Assembly: GCA_964548165.1 (NCBI GenBank)
Contig: CAZJQD010000047.1
Location: 1-19,499 of the forward strand
Source of the DNA: CAZJQD01 sp964548165 [NCBI: uncultured bacterium]
GTDB lineage: Bacteria > UBA8481
DNA length: 19,499 bases
Direction of reading: 5' to 3'
The notes under the pieces are model-generated. The model made no database searches, was not told where the DNA came from, and was given only the letters and a program-made list of their open reading frames with translations. This document shows, piece by piece, positions 1 through 7,113 of the stretch (positions are counted from its first letter, which is position 1; every line of letters begins with the position of its first letter). The translations under genes and the position numbers were made by a program.

Positions 1-714
1 CGTGATGTAGGGAATGCAGAAGTTCGTCAGCCCCTCGACCTCGCCGACGCGCGTATCAAGCGTGATAAGCACGGCCATGTCGTTGGGCGGCACGATCTGC
101 ACGAACTGGGGGTTCGACTCGAACGTCGAGAGCCGCGGCCGGAGATCGACGACGTTGGCCCACGCCTCCTTGAGATCGTTGAGGATTCTCAGGATGATCC
201 GCTCGATGACGCCGCGCTCGATGTCGGTCATCTCGCGCTGGAGGTTGAGGGGCTTGCCCTTGCCGCCGAAGAGCCGGTCGATCATCGAGTAGGTGATCGA
301 GGGGTCCATCTCCAGGACCGCGTTGCCCTTCAACGGGCTCATGTCGATGACCGCGAGCGTCGTCGGGTTCGGGATCGACTTGATGAACTCCTCGTAGGTC
401 AACTGGTCCACGGAAGAGACGTGGACGCCGACGAGTGTCCGCAGGCGCGCGGAGAGCGCCGTCGTCGCGAGGCGCGCGAACGCCTCGTGCATCATCTGCA
501 GGGTCCGGATCTGGTCCTTCGAGAACTTGTCCGGCCGCTTGAAGTCGTAGATCTTGATCCGGCGGCGCTTCTCCACCTTGCCGCTGGAACGCGGCGGAGC
601 AAGCTCCCCGGGGACTTCGGCCGCGCCGCCGCCGGCCGGCGCCTTGTCGCCCTCGCCGCTCGAGATCGCCGTCAGGAGCGCGTCGATCTCCTCCTGCGAG
701 AGGACCTCGGTCAC
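1..714 (-). CDS. fliM: Flagellar motor switch protein FliM (partial, C-terminus outside window)
   Basis: FliM is the C-ring protein that binds phosphorylated CheY and sets the direction of flagellar rotation. I translated the minus strand from a GTG at 714 and the frame stays open to the window edge, giving 238 residues of a protein usually about 330 long. The N-terminus carries the CheY-binding motif LSQEEIDALL (residues 5-14). A linker rich in G, A and P follows, and then the family core begins with YDFKRPDKFSKDQ and continues through SSVDQLTYEEF, a DMSPLKG stretch and the FGGKG loop. The start codon overlaps the fliL stop as GTGA, so translation is probably coupled. The missing part should hold the C-terminal FliN-like (SpoA) domain. 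Confidence 0.96.
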   Translation of the reverse strand, partial: MTEVLSQEEIDALLTAISSGEGDKAPAGGGAAEVPGELAPPRSSGKVEKRRRIKIYDFKRPDKFSKDQIRTLQMMHEAFARLATTALSARLRTLVGVHVSSVDQLTYEEFIKSIPNPTTLAVIDMSPLKGNAVLEMDPSITYSMIDRLFGGKGKPLNLQREMTDIERGVIERIILRILNDLKEAWANVVDLRPRLSTFESNPQFVQIVPPNDMAVLITLDTRVGEVEGLTNFCIPYIT

Positions 715-1259
715 TGGAAGATGAACTCCTTGAGGAAGCACCCGTCGATGCGGTGCTTCATGCGGGCGTTGACGGCGCGGATGATCGACGCCTTCAGCTC
801 CGCGAGCCCCTGGCTCCGCTCGGACTCCGTCCCCATGAATCCCTTGGGATTCATCGCGATCAGCACCTCGTAGACGGCGTCCGTCAATTGATCCTTGCGC
901 AAGACAAGTTCCTGCGTCGCTTCCTGGTTGTCGGGCCGCTCGGCATTGACCGTGAGCAGGATGTGAACGCGGAGGTTATAACTGCGGCCGGCCTCGTCGA
1001 AGATGATGACCGTGAACTTGTTCATGTCGAAGGCGAGCGGTGGTTCGGTGACGGCTTCGACGCCCGGCCTCTGGTTCGGCTCCACGTCGATCGCGTTGAG
1101 GCGATTGACGCGGCTGAAGTAGTACGCGGCCATCCAGACCGAGCCCAGCATCACGGCGAGGATGGCGATACCCAGCAGCAACTTGATCAGTTTTTCGGAG
1201 ACGGACGAGGGCTTGGGTTTCGCCGCTTCGTCCTTCTCTTCGGCTTCGTTCTCCGCCAT
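711..1259 (-). CDS. fliL: Flagellar basal body-associated protein FliL
   Basis: FliL is a single-pass inner-membrane protein that surrounds the stator units and supports motor torque. The 182-aa product has a charged cytoplasmic N-terminus rich in E and K (1-23). One transmembrane helix follows at about 24-48 and then a periplasmic domain with the FliL-like pattern of an F-T-V-I-I strand and a long C-terminal helix. It ends with FLKEFIFQ, typical of the family C-terminus. An AAGGAGG ribosome-binding site at 1269-1275 sits 9 nt before the ATG. The gene is coupled to fliM by a 4-nt overlap. A 254-bp gap separates it from flbD upstream, so it may have its own promoter. Confidence 0.93.
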   Translation of the reverse strand: MAENEAEEKDEAAKPKPSSVSEKLIKLLLGIAILAVMLGSVWMAAYYFSRVNRLNAIDVEPNQRPGVEAVTEPPLAFDMNKFTVIIFDEAGRSYNLRVHILLTVNAERPDNQEATQELVLRKDQLTDAVYEVLIAMNPKGFMGTESERSQGLAELKASIIRAVNARMKHRIDGCFLKEFIFQ

Positions 1260-1311
1260 CCCTTATCGCCTCCTTGACGCCGATGCCGAGCGGCCGAAGC
1301 CGATGCCCGGA

Positions 1312-1345
1312 ATTATAGCGCGGCCGATCGCTCCGATGCGGAGCG
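1312..1345 (-). promoter_or_regulatory. Candidate fliL-fliM promoter with adjacent operator-like palindrome
   Basis: A perfect TATAAT lies on the minus strand at 1312-1317, 52 nt upstream of the fliL ATG. No good -35 hexamer is found at normal spacing. Instead the -35 zone is occupied by a perfect 7-bp inverted repeat (CGCTCCG, 3-nt gap, CGGAGCG) at 1329-1345. This layout suits a regulator-dependent promoter. It is a pattern match only. Confidence 0.35.
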
Positions 1346-1513
1346 CAACGACTGCGTTGGACGCAATTGAACTGAAGTCGGCAAAAATGAGGGGCACGAT
1401 GGGCGCGACGGCAGCGGGGCCGTTCTCAAGCACGGGTTATCATCTCCTGCGACGTAGAAACTGCGAACAGTGTGGCGTTCTTGGAGTTAGATAACGCGAA
1501 TCCAAGCATCGGG

Positions 1514-1771
1514 TCAACGCTCAACTGCCGGAGGGGCATAGATTTCTTTCCCCTGTTTATCCACAAGCGCGTCCGGGGGGAGATAGAACTTGCGCTTGTA
1601 GGCCACGATCTTCGCCACCACCTCGTCCACGGACTCCGTCACGATCACCTTGCGCCCCGACAACAGGCTGACCACCGTGTCCGGCGTCGACTCCAGGAAC
1701 TCGATCTGATCGGCCGAGATCCAGAGCCCGACATCATTGAGCCTATGAACGTATATCATCGAATTACTCAT
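1514..1771 (-). CDS. flbD: Small flagellar protein, FlbD family
   Basis: This 85-aa protein matches the short FlbD family found next to motA/motB in many flagellar clusters. That family is distinct from the Caulobacter sigma-54 activator of the same name. The signature is the opening MIYVHRLNDVGLWISADQIE, followed by a DTVVSLLSGRKVIV strand pair and VDEVVAKIVAYKR. The family usually begins at MI, so residue 5 (ATG at 1759) is as likely a start as the ATG at 1771; neither has a strong ribosome-binding site. The biochemical role of the family is not established. It is separated from motB by an oppositely oriented gene and from fliL by 254 bp. Confidence 0.85.
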   Translation of the reverse strand: MSNSMIYVHRLNDVGLWISADQIEFLESTPDTVVSLLSGRKVIVTESVDEVVAKIVAYKRKFYLPPDALVDKQGKEIYAPPAVER

Positions 1772-1816
1772 CGACGGGCCCGCTCGCGGCCTTGACCGCT
1801 TTCCGACAGCCGAACC

Positions 1817-1828
1817 CCTGCCGGCAGG
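1817..1828. repeat. Perfect 12-bp palindrome between divergent genes
   Basis: CCTGCCGGCAGG is a perfect palindrome in the roughly 120-bp divergent region between flbD (minus) and the SHOCT-like membrane gene (plus). It could be an operator shared by both genes, but in high-GC DNA such palindromes also arise by chance. Confidence 0.3.
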
Positions 1829-1893
1829 CCTGAAAGCCGGGAGGCGATCACGCGAGGGTGCGTCTCGGCGCGAGCATGCGCTATGCTGGGGAT

Positions 1894-2511
1894 ATGAAGA
1901 GCGTCCCGGATTCTGCCGCGCAGACCCTCACCTGGGCCACGGGGCTCCTCTCCAGCCGCTCCATCGCGCTCCTGGGGGATGAGCTGGTCATCACCGACCG
2001 CCGCCTGGGGCGAGCATCGGTCCAGCGCATCGCCGCCGCCCGCCTCGACCCCACACCGATCCCTCACCAGCGCACCAGTCGCCTGCTCCTCGGGCTCGTG
2101 GTCTTCAGCCTCGGCGTCACGATCTCAGGCTTCGTGGACTGGGATTCGCGCCTCATCGTCACGGCCCCGTCCGCCCTGGCGCGCGCCTTCGCCTGGGCCG
2201 CGGCCACGGCCCTCCTGACCCTCCACTACGTCAGGACGTGCGGCCGGTTCCTGGCCTGGAGCTTCCGGGTCAGCCGCCGACCCGCCCTGGAGATCCCGGC
2301 ACGTCTGGCCGAATCCATGGACATCGCCGCCTTCCTGCGCATCCCAACCCTACCTCCAGAAGCCCTACCCGCGATCGCGGGCACCGCCCATGACCGCCTC
2401 CAACAACTCGATCTCCTGCTGAAAAAAGGGCACATCTCAGACGCCGAGTATCTCCTCCTGAAACAGAAGACCATCGAGGACCACCGCCGCGCCCCGGAGT
2501 CATTCGGCTAG
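1894..2511 (+). CDS. Two-helix membrane protein with SHOCT-like C-terminus, unknown function
   Basis: I do not recognise a named gene. The product is 205 aa from the ATG at 1894; in-frame ATGs at 1858 and 1876 are also possible. I chose 1894 because GGGGA lies just before it and the upstream residues look unstructured. Residues ~15-50 contain LLGDELVITDRRLG, reminiscent of bacterial PH-like domains (for example DUF6232). Two hydrophobic helices follow at about 60-83 and 92-115. The last ~35 residues (LQQLDLLLKKGHISDAEYLLLKQK) fit a SHOCT domain, a short helical hairpin common at protein C-termini. The gene lies opposite to and inside the flagellar block, which suggests insertion or rearrangement. 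Confidence 0.72.
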   Translation: MKSVPDSAAQTLTWATGLLSSRSIALLGDELVITDRRLGRASVQRIAAARLDPTPIPHQRTSRLLLGLVVFSLGVTISGFVDWDSRLIVTAPSALARAFAWAAATALLTLHYVRTCGRFLAWSFRVSRRPALEIPARLAESMDIAAFLRIPTLPPEALPAIAGTAHDRLQQLDLLLKKGHISDAEYLLLKQKTIEDHRRAPESFG

Positions 2512-2729
2512 CCTGATCCATTTTGAAACGCGGAACACACAATGCACACACGCCTCATAAGGCTCCTCGCGTCGCCAGGGATGCTCGGTTCGGCATCACG
2601 CCTTGAGAAGCCCCTGGTCTCGCAATGGGCAGTCCGATGTGAAATCCCGAATTGCGTCACCGCGGTCTGCTACGTGTTTCTGTGGACCCTTGTGACTTTT
2701 GTGGTCTCGAGATTCGTGAATCTGTCGGG
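2512..2729. other. Intergenic region between convergent genes with a 9-nt-periodic segment
   Basis: No convincing gene or hairpin-plus-T terminator is visible in this 218-bp gap between the SHOCT-like gene (plus) and motB (minus). The notable content is at 2677-2721, where the sequence falls into consecutive 9-nt units of the type nnnnTGTGn (TTTCTGTGG, ACCCTTGTG, ACTTTTGTG, GTCTCGAGA, TTCGTGAAT). This is the same periodicity as the repeats at 17214, 17370 and 19435, so it may be a decayed relative. Confidence 0.4.
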
Positions 2730-3494
2730 CTAGAAGGTTCCCGTGTCGCGGCTCTGCCAGGCGACAACGATCTCGACGCGACGATTCCGGGACCGGTACT
2801 CCTCCGTGGTCTCGCCGTCGCGCCGTCGCAAGGGCCGGCCGGCGCCGAAGCCGGCCACCATCATCCGCGACGCACCGATACCCTGCAGGCCGACCGCCCG
2901 GTAGACGGCCATGGCGCGCTCACAGGAGAGCGACAGGTTGTCACGCGAGGCGAGCGCGGAGAAGAAGTCGATATCGTCCGAGTGACCCTCGAACTTCACG
3001 TCGTGGCCACGCGCCGCGTTCGAGAGAAAGGAGGCCACGCGGCCCATCACAGGGGCGGCCTCCGGTCGCAGTTGGGCCGAGCCCGACCCAAACAGGAGCG
3101 AGTCCGCGATGCGGATCTTGAGCCCATCCTCGGTCCGCTCGATATCGATGTCCTTGCCCAGGGCGTCCTGCATCCACCCCATAGCCTCCGGGGAGTTGGA
3201 CATGATGGGATCCTGCTGTTCCCCCAGGGGCTTACGGGTATCGCCCGCGTTCAGGAACGTCCGCTCCGTCAGGTTGACGCTCGCCCCGGACTCCAAGAAG
3301 CCCACGCCGAACGTCACCTGCATGGCCTCCACTGCCGCGTCGAATTTCTTGGCGTCGAAGGTGGCAAACGAGAGGAGCGCGACGAAGAAGGCCAGGAGGT
3401 TCGTGACCATGTCGCCGTAGGACGTAACCCAGACCGGGGCGCCGTCCGGGAACTTCACGTTCTTGCCGCAGTTGGAACAGCGCTTGATACCCAC
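2730..3494 (-). CDS. motB: Flagellar stator protein MotB
   Basis: MotB is the stator subunit that anchors the MotA/MotB channel to peptidoglycan and carries the ion-binding aspartate. The product is 254 aa from a GTG at 3494, which lies 2 nt after the motA stop with GGAG 11 nt upstream; longer readings run into motA out of frame and are not credible. The plug and helix region reads PVWVTSYGDMVTNLLAFFVALLSF, with Asp28 in the ion-binding position. A C-terminal OmpA-like peptidoglycan-binding domain spans about 125-245 (LLFGSGSAQL, EGHSDD, SRNRRVEIVV). The N-terminus has a CxxC pair (CSNCGK, Cys6 and Cys9) before the usual GAPVW. Two Cys alone do not make a zinc finger. Confidence 0.95.
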   Translation of the reverse strand: MGIKRCSNCGKNVKFPDGAPVWVTSYGDMVTNLLAFFVALLSFATFDAKKFDAAVEAMQVTFGVGFLESGASVNLTERTFLNAGDTRKPLGEQQDPIMSNSPEAMGWMQDALGKDIDIERTEDGLKIRIADSLLFGSGSAQLRPEAAPVMGRVASFLSNAARGHDVKFEGHSDDIDFFSALASRDNLSLSCERAMAVYRAVGLQGIGASRMMVAGFGAGRPLRRRDGETTEEYRSRNRRVEIVVAWQSRDTGTF

Positions 3495-3496
3495 GG

Positions 3497-4375
3497 TTAC
3501 TTGGGCTCCGAACCCCGCTTGTCCATGTAAGAGCGCATCGTCGAACCGGAGAGGAACGAGAGCAGTTTCTCTTCCACGATGCGGGGGTTGTCGCCGGACT
3601 GGATCGCGAGGATGCCTTCCATCATCAGGTTCTTCACGAGGACCTCGCCGACATGCTTGCCGTTGAGCTTCGTCTGGACCGGCCCGGCGAACGCATTCGC
3701 CATGATGACACCGTAGAAGGTCGTCAGGAGCGCGACGGCGAGCGAGGGACCCAGGGCGGCGGGATCGGAGAGGTTCTTGAGGAGCTGGATGAGCCCGAGG
3801 ATGGTGCCCGTGAGGCCGAAGGCCGGGGCGCGCACCTCGATCAGGTTGAAGCACGCGATCGCGTCGTTGTGCCGATCCTCCATCTTGCCCATCCGGATCC
3901 GGAGGATGTCCTTGATGAGATCCGGGTCGGTTCCGTCGATGACGAGCTGAAGGGCGCGGCGGAGGAAGTCGTCGTTGATCTCATCGAGGTTATCCTCGAG
4001 CGCGAGGAGGCCCTCGCGGCGGGCCTTCTCCGAGAACGACACGAGCGTCGGGATGACTTCCTCCGGGCTCCAATCGTCGGTCTTGAAGATGAGCATGAAG
4101 TAGGTCCAGATGCCGCGATACTCGGTGGGCGTGTAGGCGGCGATATAGACGAAGAACGTGCCTCCGATGGTGATGAAGACCGAAGGGATGTCGACATACG
4201 CCAGGAGAATCCCGCCCCAGCTCGCCACCGGACGCCCGATGACGGCCCCGAGGAGCAGGCAGATCGTGACGCCCACGAGACCGACGAGGGAACCGAGCTG
4301 GAATCCACCATACTGGGAGGCGTGAAGCGGAAGGGGCACGGGGGCTTGGCGGCGGTTCGGTCGTCCCAACGTCAT
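3497..4375 (-). CDS. motA: Flagellar stator protein MotA
   Basis: MotA forms the ring of the ion-driven stator and transmits torque to FliG. The product has about 292 aa. An N-terminal segment (~1-25) is unlike typical MotA, which starts at the first helix. The rest fits well: the first membrane helices with the DIPSVFITIGGTF segment, a large cytoplasmic loop with SEKARREGLLALEDNLDEI and later DGTDPDLIKDIL, then RAPAFGLTGTILGLIQLLKNL and VALLTTFYGVIMANAFAGPVQ. I chose the ATG at 4375 because GGAGG lies 11 nt upstream; an in-frame GTG at 4408 would add 11 residues. motB follows 2 nt downstream, so the pair is co-translated. Confidence 0.95.
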   Translation of the reverse strand: MTLGRPNRRQAPVPLPLHASQYGGFQLGSLVGLVGVTICLLLGAVIGRPVASWGGILLAYVDIPSVFITIGGTFFVYIAAYTPTEYRGIWTYFMLIFKTDDWSPEEVIPTLVSFSEKARREGLLALEDNLDEINDDFLRRALQLVIDGTDPDLIKDILRIRMGKMEDRHNDAIACFNLIEVRAPAFGLTGTILGLIQLLKNLSDPAALGPSLAVALLTTFYGVIMANAFAGPVQTKLNGKHVGEVLVKNLMMEGILAIQSGDNPRIVEEKLLSFLSGSTMRSYMDKRGSEPK

Positions 4376-4453
4376 TCGCTCGTCAGCCTCCGCACATTCC
4401 GCCCGCACACTAGGCGTGTTCCGTCTTCCTTCACCGTTCCGTGCCCCCGACCG

Positions 4454-4482
4454 AGTCTAAGCTCAGCCGCTGGGAGGCGCAA
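4454..4482 (-). promoter_or_regulatory. Candidate motA promoter
   Basis: On the minus strand TTGCGC (4477-4482) and TAGACT (4454-4459) are separated by 17 bp, upstream of motA and downstream of the 92-aa gene. Similar TTGCGG boxes with 17-18 bp spacing occur before the 150-aa gene and the DEAD-box gene. This is a pattern match only. Confidence 0.3.
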
Positions 4483-4505
4483 CCGCCGCACCGGGCCGTA
4501 TCCGC

Positions 4506-4784
4506 CTAGCTGCCGGCGCGTACCTTCTCCTTGGCAGCCTCGAGCTCACGCTCCAGGCGCCCTCGATCCGCCGCCAGTTCCGCTGTCAGGGCCTCGACAG
4601 CGGCAACATCCCCGGAGGCCTGGGCCGCACGGAGTCCGTCACCGCTCCGAATCTCCAGTTCGGCAATCTTGGCGCGGAACTTCAATTCCAGTTCCGCGAT
4701 CTGCTCTTTCTGTGCCGCCGTCAGGGTCTTGCCCGACAGACCCCCGGACTTCTCCAGGGCCAACTCGTACGCCGATTTCAACAT
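4506..4784 (-). CDS. Conserved small coiled-coil protein of unknown function
   Basis: The 92-aa product is almost entirely helical and charged. It opens with MLKSAYELALEKSGG, continues with KTLTAAQKEQIAELELKFRAKIAELEI, and ends with a heptad-like ELAADRGRLERELEAAKEKV. From memory, small proteins with an 'M-K-S-A-Y-E-L-A' start and a 'KxKIAE' core recur in several high-GC phyla as uncharacterised proteins. No enzymatic motif, Cys pair or membrane segment is visible. GAAGGAG lies 7 nt before the ATG, a strong ribosome-binding site. It sits between the methyltransferase gene (55 bp upstream) and motA on the same strand, so it may share a transcript with either. Confidence 0.85.
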   Translation of the reverse strand: MLKSAYELALEKSGGLSGKTLTAAQKEQIAELELKFRAKIAELEIRSGDGLRAAQASGDVAAVEALTAELAADRGRLERELEAAKEKVRAGS

Positions 4785-4839
4785 GCGCTTTCTCCTTCAC
4801 TCCCTGCTCGGCAACCTTTGCAAGCCTGTGCAACAACGC

Positions 4840-5643
4840 CTACACATGCGCACGGACGATGATCCCGCGGCGGCTGATCCAGAGTGCTCCGTCCCGCCGT
4901 TCGACGCTCATCCCCCCCAGGTCCCGTCCCGCCAGGGCCTCCAGCCGCTCCCTCACGAGGCGCCTGTTCTCTTCGGGAGGATAGACCCGGTTCATCCATT
5001 CGTCGTGGTCCACGATCATCCGCCAGGGTGTGATCGACTCGACCTTCATTCCCGCCTCCAGGACCAGGCGAACCAGCTCCCGGGCCCCGAGGCAACGCGT
5101 GTGCGAGGGATCCCGCAACCGCTCGATCTCCTCCGTCACCGCGCTCTCGGCCGGGTCCTCGCCGGTGATGATGTCGTTGATGACCACGCGGCCGCCGCCA
5201 GGGCGCGGCGCGCCCGGCGTCGCTCGCACCACGCGCGCCATCTCCCGGACGACGATCGCCGGGTCGGGAACGTGATGGAGAGCCAGGCGGCAGATCACCG
5301 CATCGAATGTGCCGCTCCGCCACGGCAACCGGAGCGCGTCCCCCTCCACGCGACGCGCGAGCGGCGCCACCCGCGCCGCTTCCATGAGCATCCGCGGGGT
5401 CAAGTCCATGATCGTCACGCGGCACCCGCCCGGGCCCTCGCCGGCCCCGGCGCCCAGGGCGGCCGCGACGAGCCCCGGGCCGGCGGCCACGTCCAGGAGA
5501 GACTCACCGGCGGCAGGACCGATGACGTCGATGTACTGCGCCATCAGCGCCGCATCGGTGGCGTGCTGGGCGGAGACGAAATCGCGCGCCTGCAGGGTGA
5601 ACTGTTCGCGGACCATTGCCGCGTTCGAGGGCGCCTTCCCCAT
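4840..5643 (-). CDS. Class I SAM-dependent methyltransferase
   Basis: The 267-aa product has a Rossmann-type methyltransferase fold of the UbiE/Methyltransf_11 type. Motif I is LLDVAAGPGLVAAALG (about 49-64), an acidic strand end follows at IMDLTP (78-83), and the post-motif DAVICRLALHHVPDP (114-128) is typical of this superfamily. A glycine/proline-rich insertion (ATPGAPRPGGG, 141-151) sits where the family has a short L-x-PGG turn. The substrate cannot be read from sequence. The start ATG overlaps the upstream phosphoesterase stop by one base (TGATG), so the two are translationally coupled; an in-frame ATG nine codons later is an alternative. A quinone methyltransferase role is possible but unsupported by neighbours. 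Confidence 0.85.
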   Translation of the reverse strand: MGKAPSNAAMVREQFTLQARDFVSAQHATDAALMAQYIDVIGPAAGESLLDVAAGPGLVAAALGAGAGEGPGGCRVTIMDLTPRMLMEAARVAPLARRVEGDALRLPWRSGTFDAVICRLALHHVPDPAIVVREMARVVRATPGAPRPGGGRVVINDIITGEDPAESAVTEEIERLRDPSHTRCLGARELVRLVLEAGMKVESITPWRMIVDHDEWMNRVYPPEENRRLVRERLEALAGRDLGGMSVERRDGALWISRRGIIVRAHV

Positions 5644-6494
5644 CACTGGGGCACGTAGTCGTAAACGGGGGTGCGACTGGCAGGCGTGAACGAAAGGAAG
5701 CGGACCTTCAGAAGGCCGTCCGGCTGGACCTCCCCCACGACCGCGCCACAATCGTAGTCCGGGTCGCGCGAGAAGCAGATCGAGGGAACGGAGACGACGG
5801 CGCGCCTGGGCAGGATCATCTCCTCGCCCGGGCGGGGCTTGCGGATCTTGACGAGCGGCGCTCCCGCGATGACGAAGGCCGCATGGTCCGAACCGATGAA
5901 GTGGGGGCGATCGATGCGCCCGAAGGAGACGGCGGCCATGTTCTCGTCGCCGCTGGAACCCTGGTCCCACCCGAAGTATTTCCGTCGGCGCTTGCTCCGC
6001 TTCGCGTAGTAGGGCGGCGCGCAGGACTCGTGCACGATGCTGAAGAAGGGTGTATCGATCTTCACGGGAGCGTTCAGGAGGAGATCACGGGCATGCGGCG
6101 AGAGGTCGGCGGCCGTCGATTCCGCGGTGCGGCGCACCAGGTCGTCGTAGGTGTGCACCTGCTCTCGTCCGACCGCCAGCACGTCGTGGTTGCCCTGGAC
6201 GGCGAAACAGTCCGGGCCGAACGCCAGCTCGACGCAACGGGAACCCTCGATCTTCTCGCCGGTGATGTCTCCGGAATGGAAGATGAACCGCACCCCGTCC
6301 GCGCGCAACCGATCGTGCATCTCGGCATGGGCCAAGGCGTCGCCGTGCGTCGAGCCGACGACGGCAAAGCGATCACCAAAATTCAGGGCGACGCGGTCCA
6401 CGCGCGACGGTTCGCCCGATTTGAACGCCGGTTTCTCCACGCGCCCATTCTGTGCCGGACCGGCGCCGCATGAAAAGCCGGAAGTGCCGCGCAT
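5643..6494 (-). CDS. Calcineurin-like metallophosphoesterase with altered metal-ligand motifs
   Basis: The 283-aa product has the calcineurin-like phosphoesterase layout. The strand-loop AVVGSTHGDALAHAEM (44-59) stands where the family has GDxHGN, then HSGDITG (73-79), AVQGNHDVL (98-106), IVHES (153-157) and PHFIGSDHAAFVIAG (197-211), where GHxH is expected. Asp and Asn ligands in GD and GNHD are present. The Asp of DxH is Ser48 and the first His of GHxH is Ser202, so activity may be altered or lost. The first ~38 residues lie outside the fold. The ATG directly abuts a GC hairpin with no clear ribosome-binding site, so a GTG at 6440 is a possible true start. It is coupled to the methyltransferase gene downstream. 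Confidence 0.82.
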   Translation of the reverse strand: MRGTSGFSCGAGPAQNGRVEKPAFKSGEPSRVDRVALNFGDRFAVVGSTHGDALAHAEMHDRLRADGVRFIFHSGDITGEKIEGSRCVELAFGPDCFAVQGNHDVLAVGREQVHTYDDLVRRTAESTAADLSPHARDLLLNAPVKIDTPFFSIVHESCAPPYYAKRSKRRRKYFGWDQGSSGDENMAAVSFGRIDRPHFIGSDHAAFVIAGAPLVKIRKPRPGEEMILPRRAVVSVPSICFSRDPDYDCGAVVGEVQPDGLLKVRFLSFTPASRTPVYDYVPQ

Positions 6495-6508
6495 CCCCGC
6501 TCGCGGGG
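6495..6508 (-). repeat. Short GC hairpin directly before the phosphoesterase start
   Basis: CCCCGC and GCGGGG are separated by 2 nt and end exactly at the annotated ATG. The hairpin fills most of the 17-nt gap after the upstream gene. It would hinder initiation at that ATG, or simply mark the spacer if translation starts further in. Confidence 0.4.
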
Positions 6509-6511
6509 CAA

Positions 6512-6964
6512 CTATTGCAGGGAGTCAACAAAGAGCGAGGACGAGGTCTCCCGGGATCGACCGTACGAATGGGCAAGGAGCTTCTGCGCGCCCCCGGGAC
6601 CAGGTTTCACCTCCAGGGTGCCGAACGGCCGAGGCTCGGGCAGGGGCCGGGCATATTGGAAGACCTTGAGCGAGGGGAATTGTGCGCGGGCGTTGTAGGT
6701 CTGGGTGGGCAGGGAATTCTTCGCCACGCGGCCGCGCGGCCGCTCCAGGATCTCGCGACGGACCTGGGGAATGGCCTGGGCCGCGACCGACTGGTCCTGG
6801 GCCGACTCCGGGGTCGCGGACGAATCCGCAACGGATTGTGGGGTAAACGATTCCAGGAATCCGGGTGACGCCGATTCGGCGCGCCGAGGCGTGACGCCCC
6901 TGGCGGACGCGAGCGCTTCCACTCCGACGGCCATACCTGCGGCACTTTCCAGGCGCGCCTGCAT
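6512..6964 (-). CDS. Hypothetical protein, probably largely disordered
   Basis: I do not recognise this 150-aa product. It begins MQARLESAAGMAVGVEALASARG, has a long S/A/Q/P-rich middle (SVADSSATPESAQDQSVAAQ), and a basic, proline-rich C-terminal half (PLPEPRPFGTLEVKPGPGG). There is no signal peptide, membrane helix or Cys. A good ribosome-binding site (GGGAGGG, about 8 nt before the ATG) and tight spacing to the phosphoesterase gene (17 nt) support it as real. It is the first gene of the minus-strand series leading to motA, so a flagellum- or envelope-linked role is possible but unproven. Confidence 0.65.
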   Translation of the reverse strand: MQARLESAAGMAVGVEALASARGVTPRRAESASPGFLESFTPQSVADSSATPESAQDQSVAAQAIPQVRREILERPRGRVAKNSLPTQTYNARAQFPSLKVFQYARPLPEPRPFGTLEVKPGPGGAQKLLAHSYGRSRETSSSLFVDSLQ

Positions 6965-7059
6965 CCGTGTTCCCTCCCTGCAACCTTGCGACGCACCTCG
7001 AAGGCGCGCCGCGCTCCATCCGTGAAGCCCCTCTGTGTGTGTTCTCAGGGCTCACGAGG

Positions 7060-7089
7060 AGTATAGGCCGCGCAAACCATGCCCCGCAA
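7060..7089 (-). promoter_or_regulatory. Candidate promoter for the minus-strand 150-aa gene operon
   Basis: TTGCGG (7084-7089) and TATACT (7060-7065) are 18 bp apart on the minus strand, giving a leader of roughly 90 nt before the ATG at 6964. It lies just downstream of the 7114-7141 terminator, as expected where one transcript ends and another starts. Confidence 0.4.
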
Positions 7090-7113
7090 GCGGGCCCGCC
7101 AGGACATCCGGGC

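Noticed and set aside
2542-2733. Plus-strand 63-codon ORF with a membrane-like C-terminus
   Set aside because: No ribosome-binding site; the hydrophobic part is the 9-nt periodic segment and it ends at the motB stop region.
3461-3479. Zinc finger at the MotB N-terminus (CSNCGK)
   Set aside because: Only one CxxC pair is present; no second pair exists within the N-terminal region to complete a zinc site.
3495-3854. Upstream extension of motB into the motA region
   Set aside because: It is motA read in another frame; the GTG at 3494, 2 nt after the motA stop and with GGAG upstream, fits the family N-terminus.
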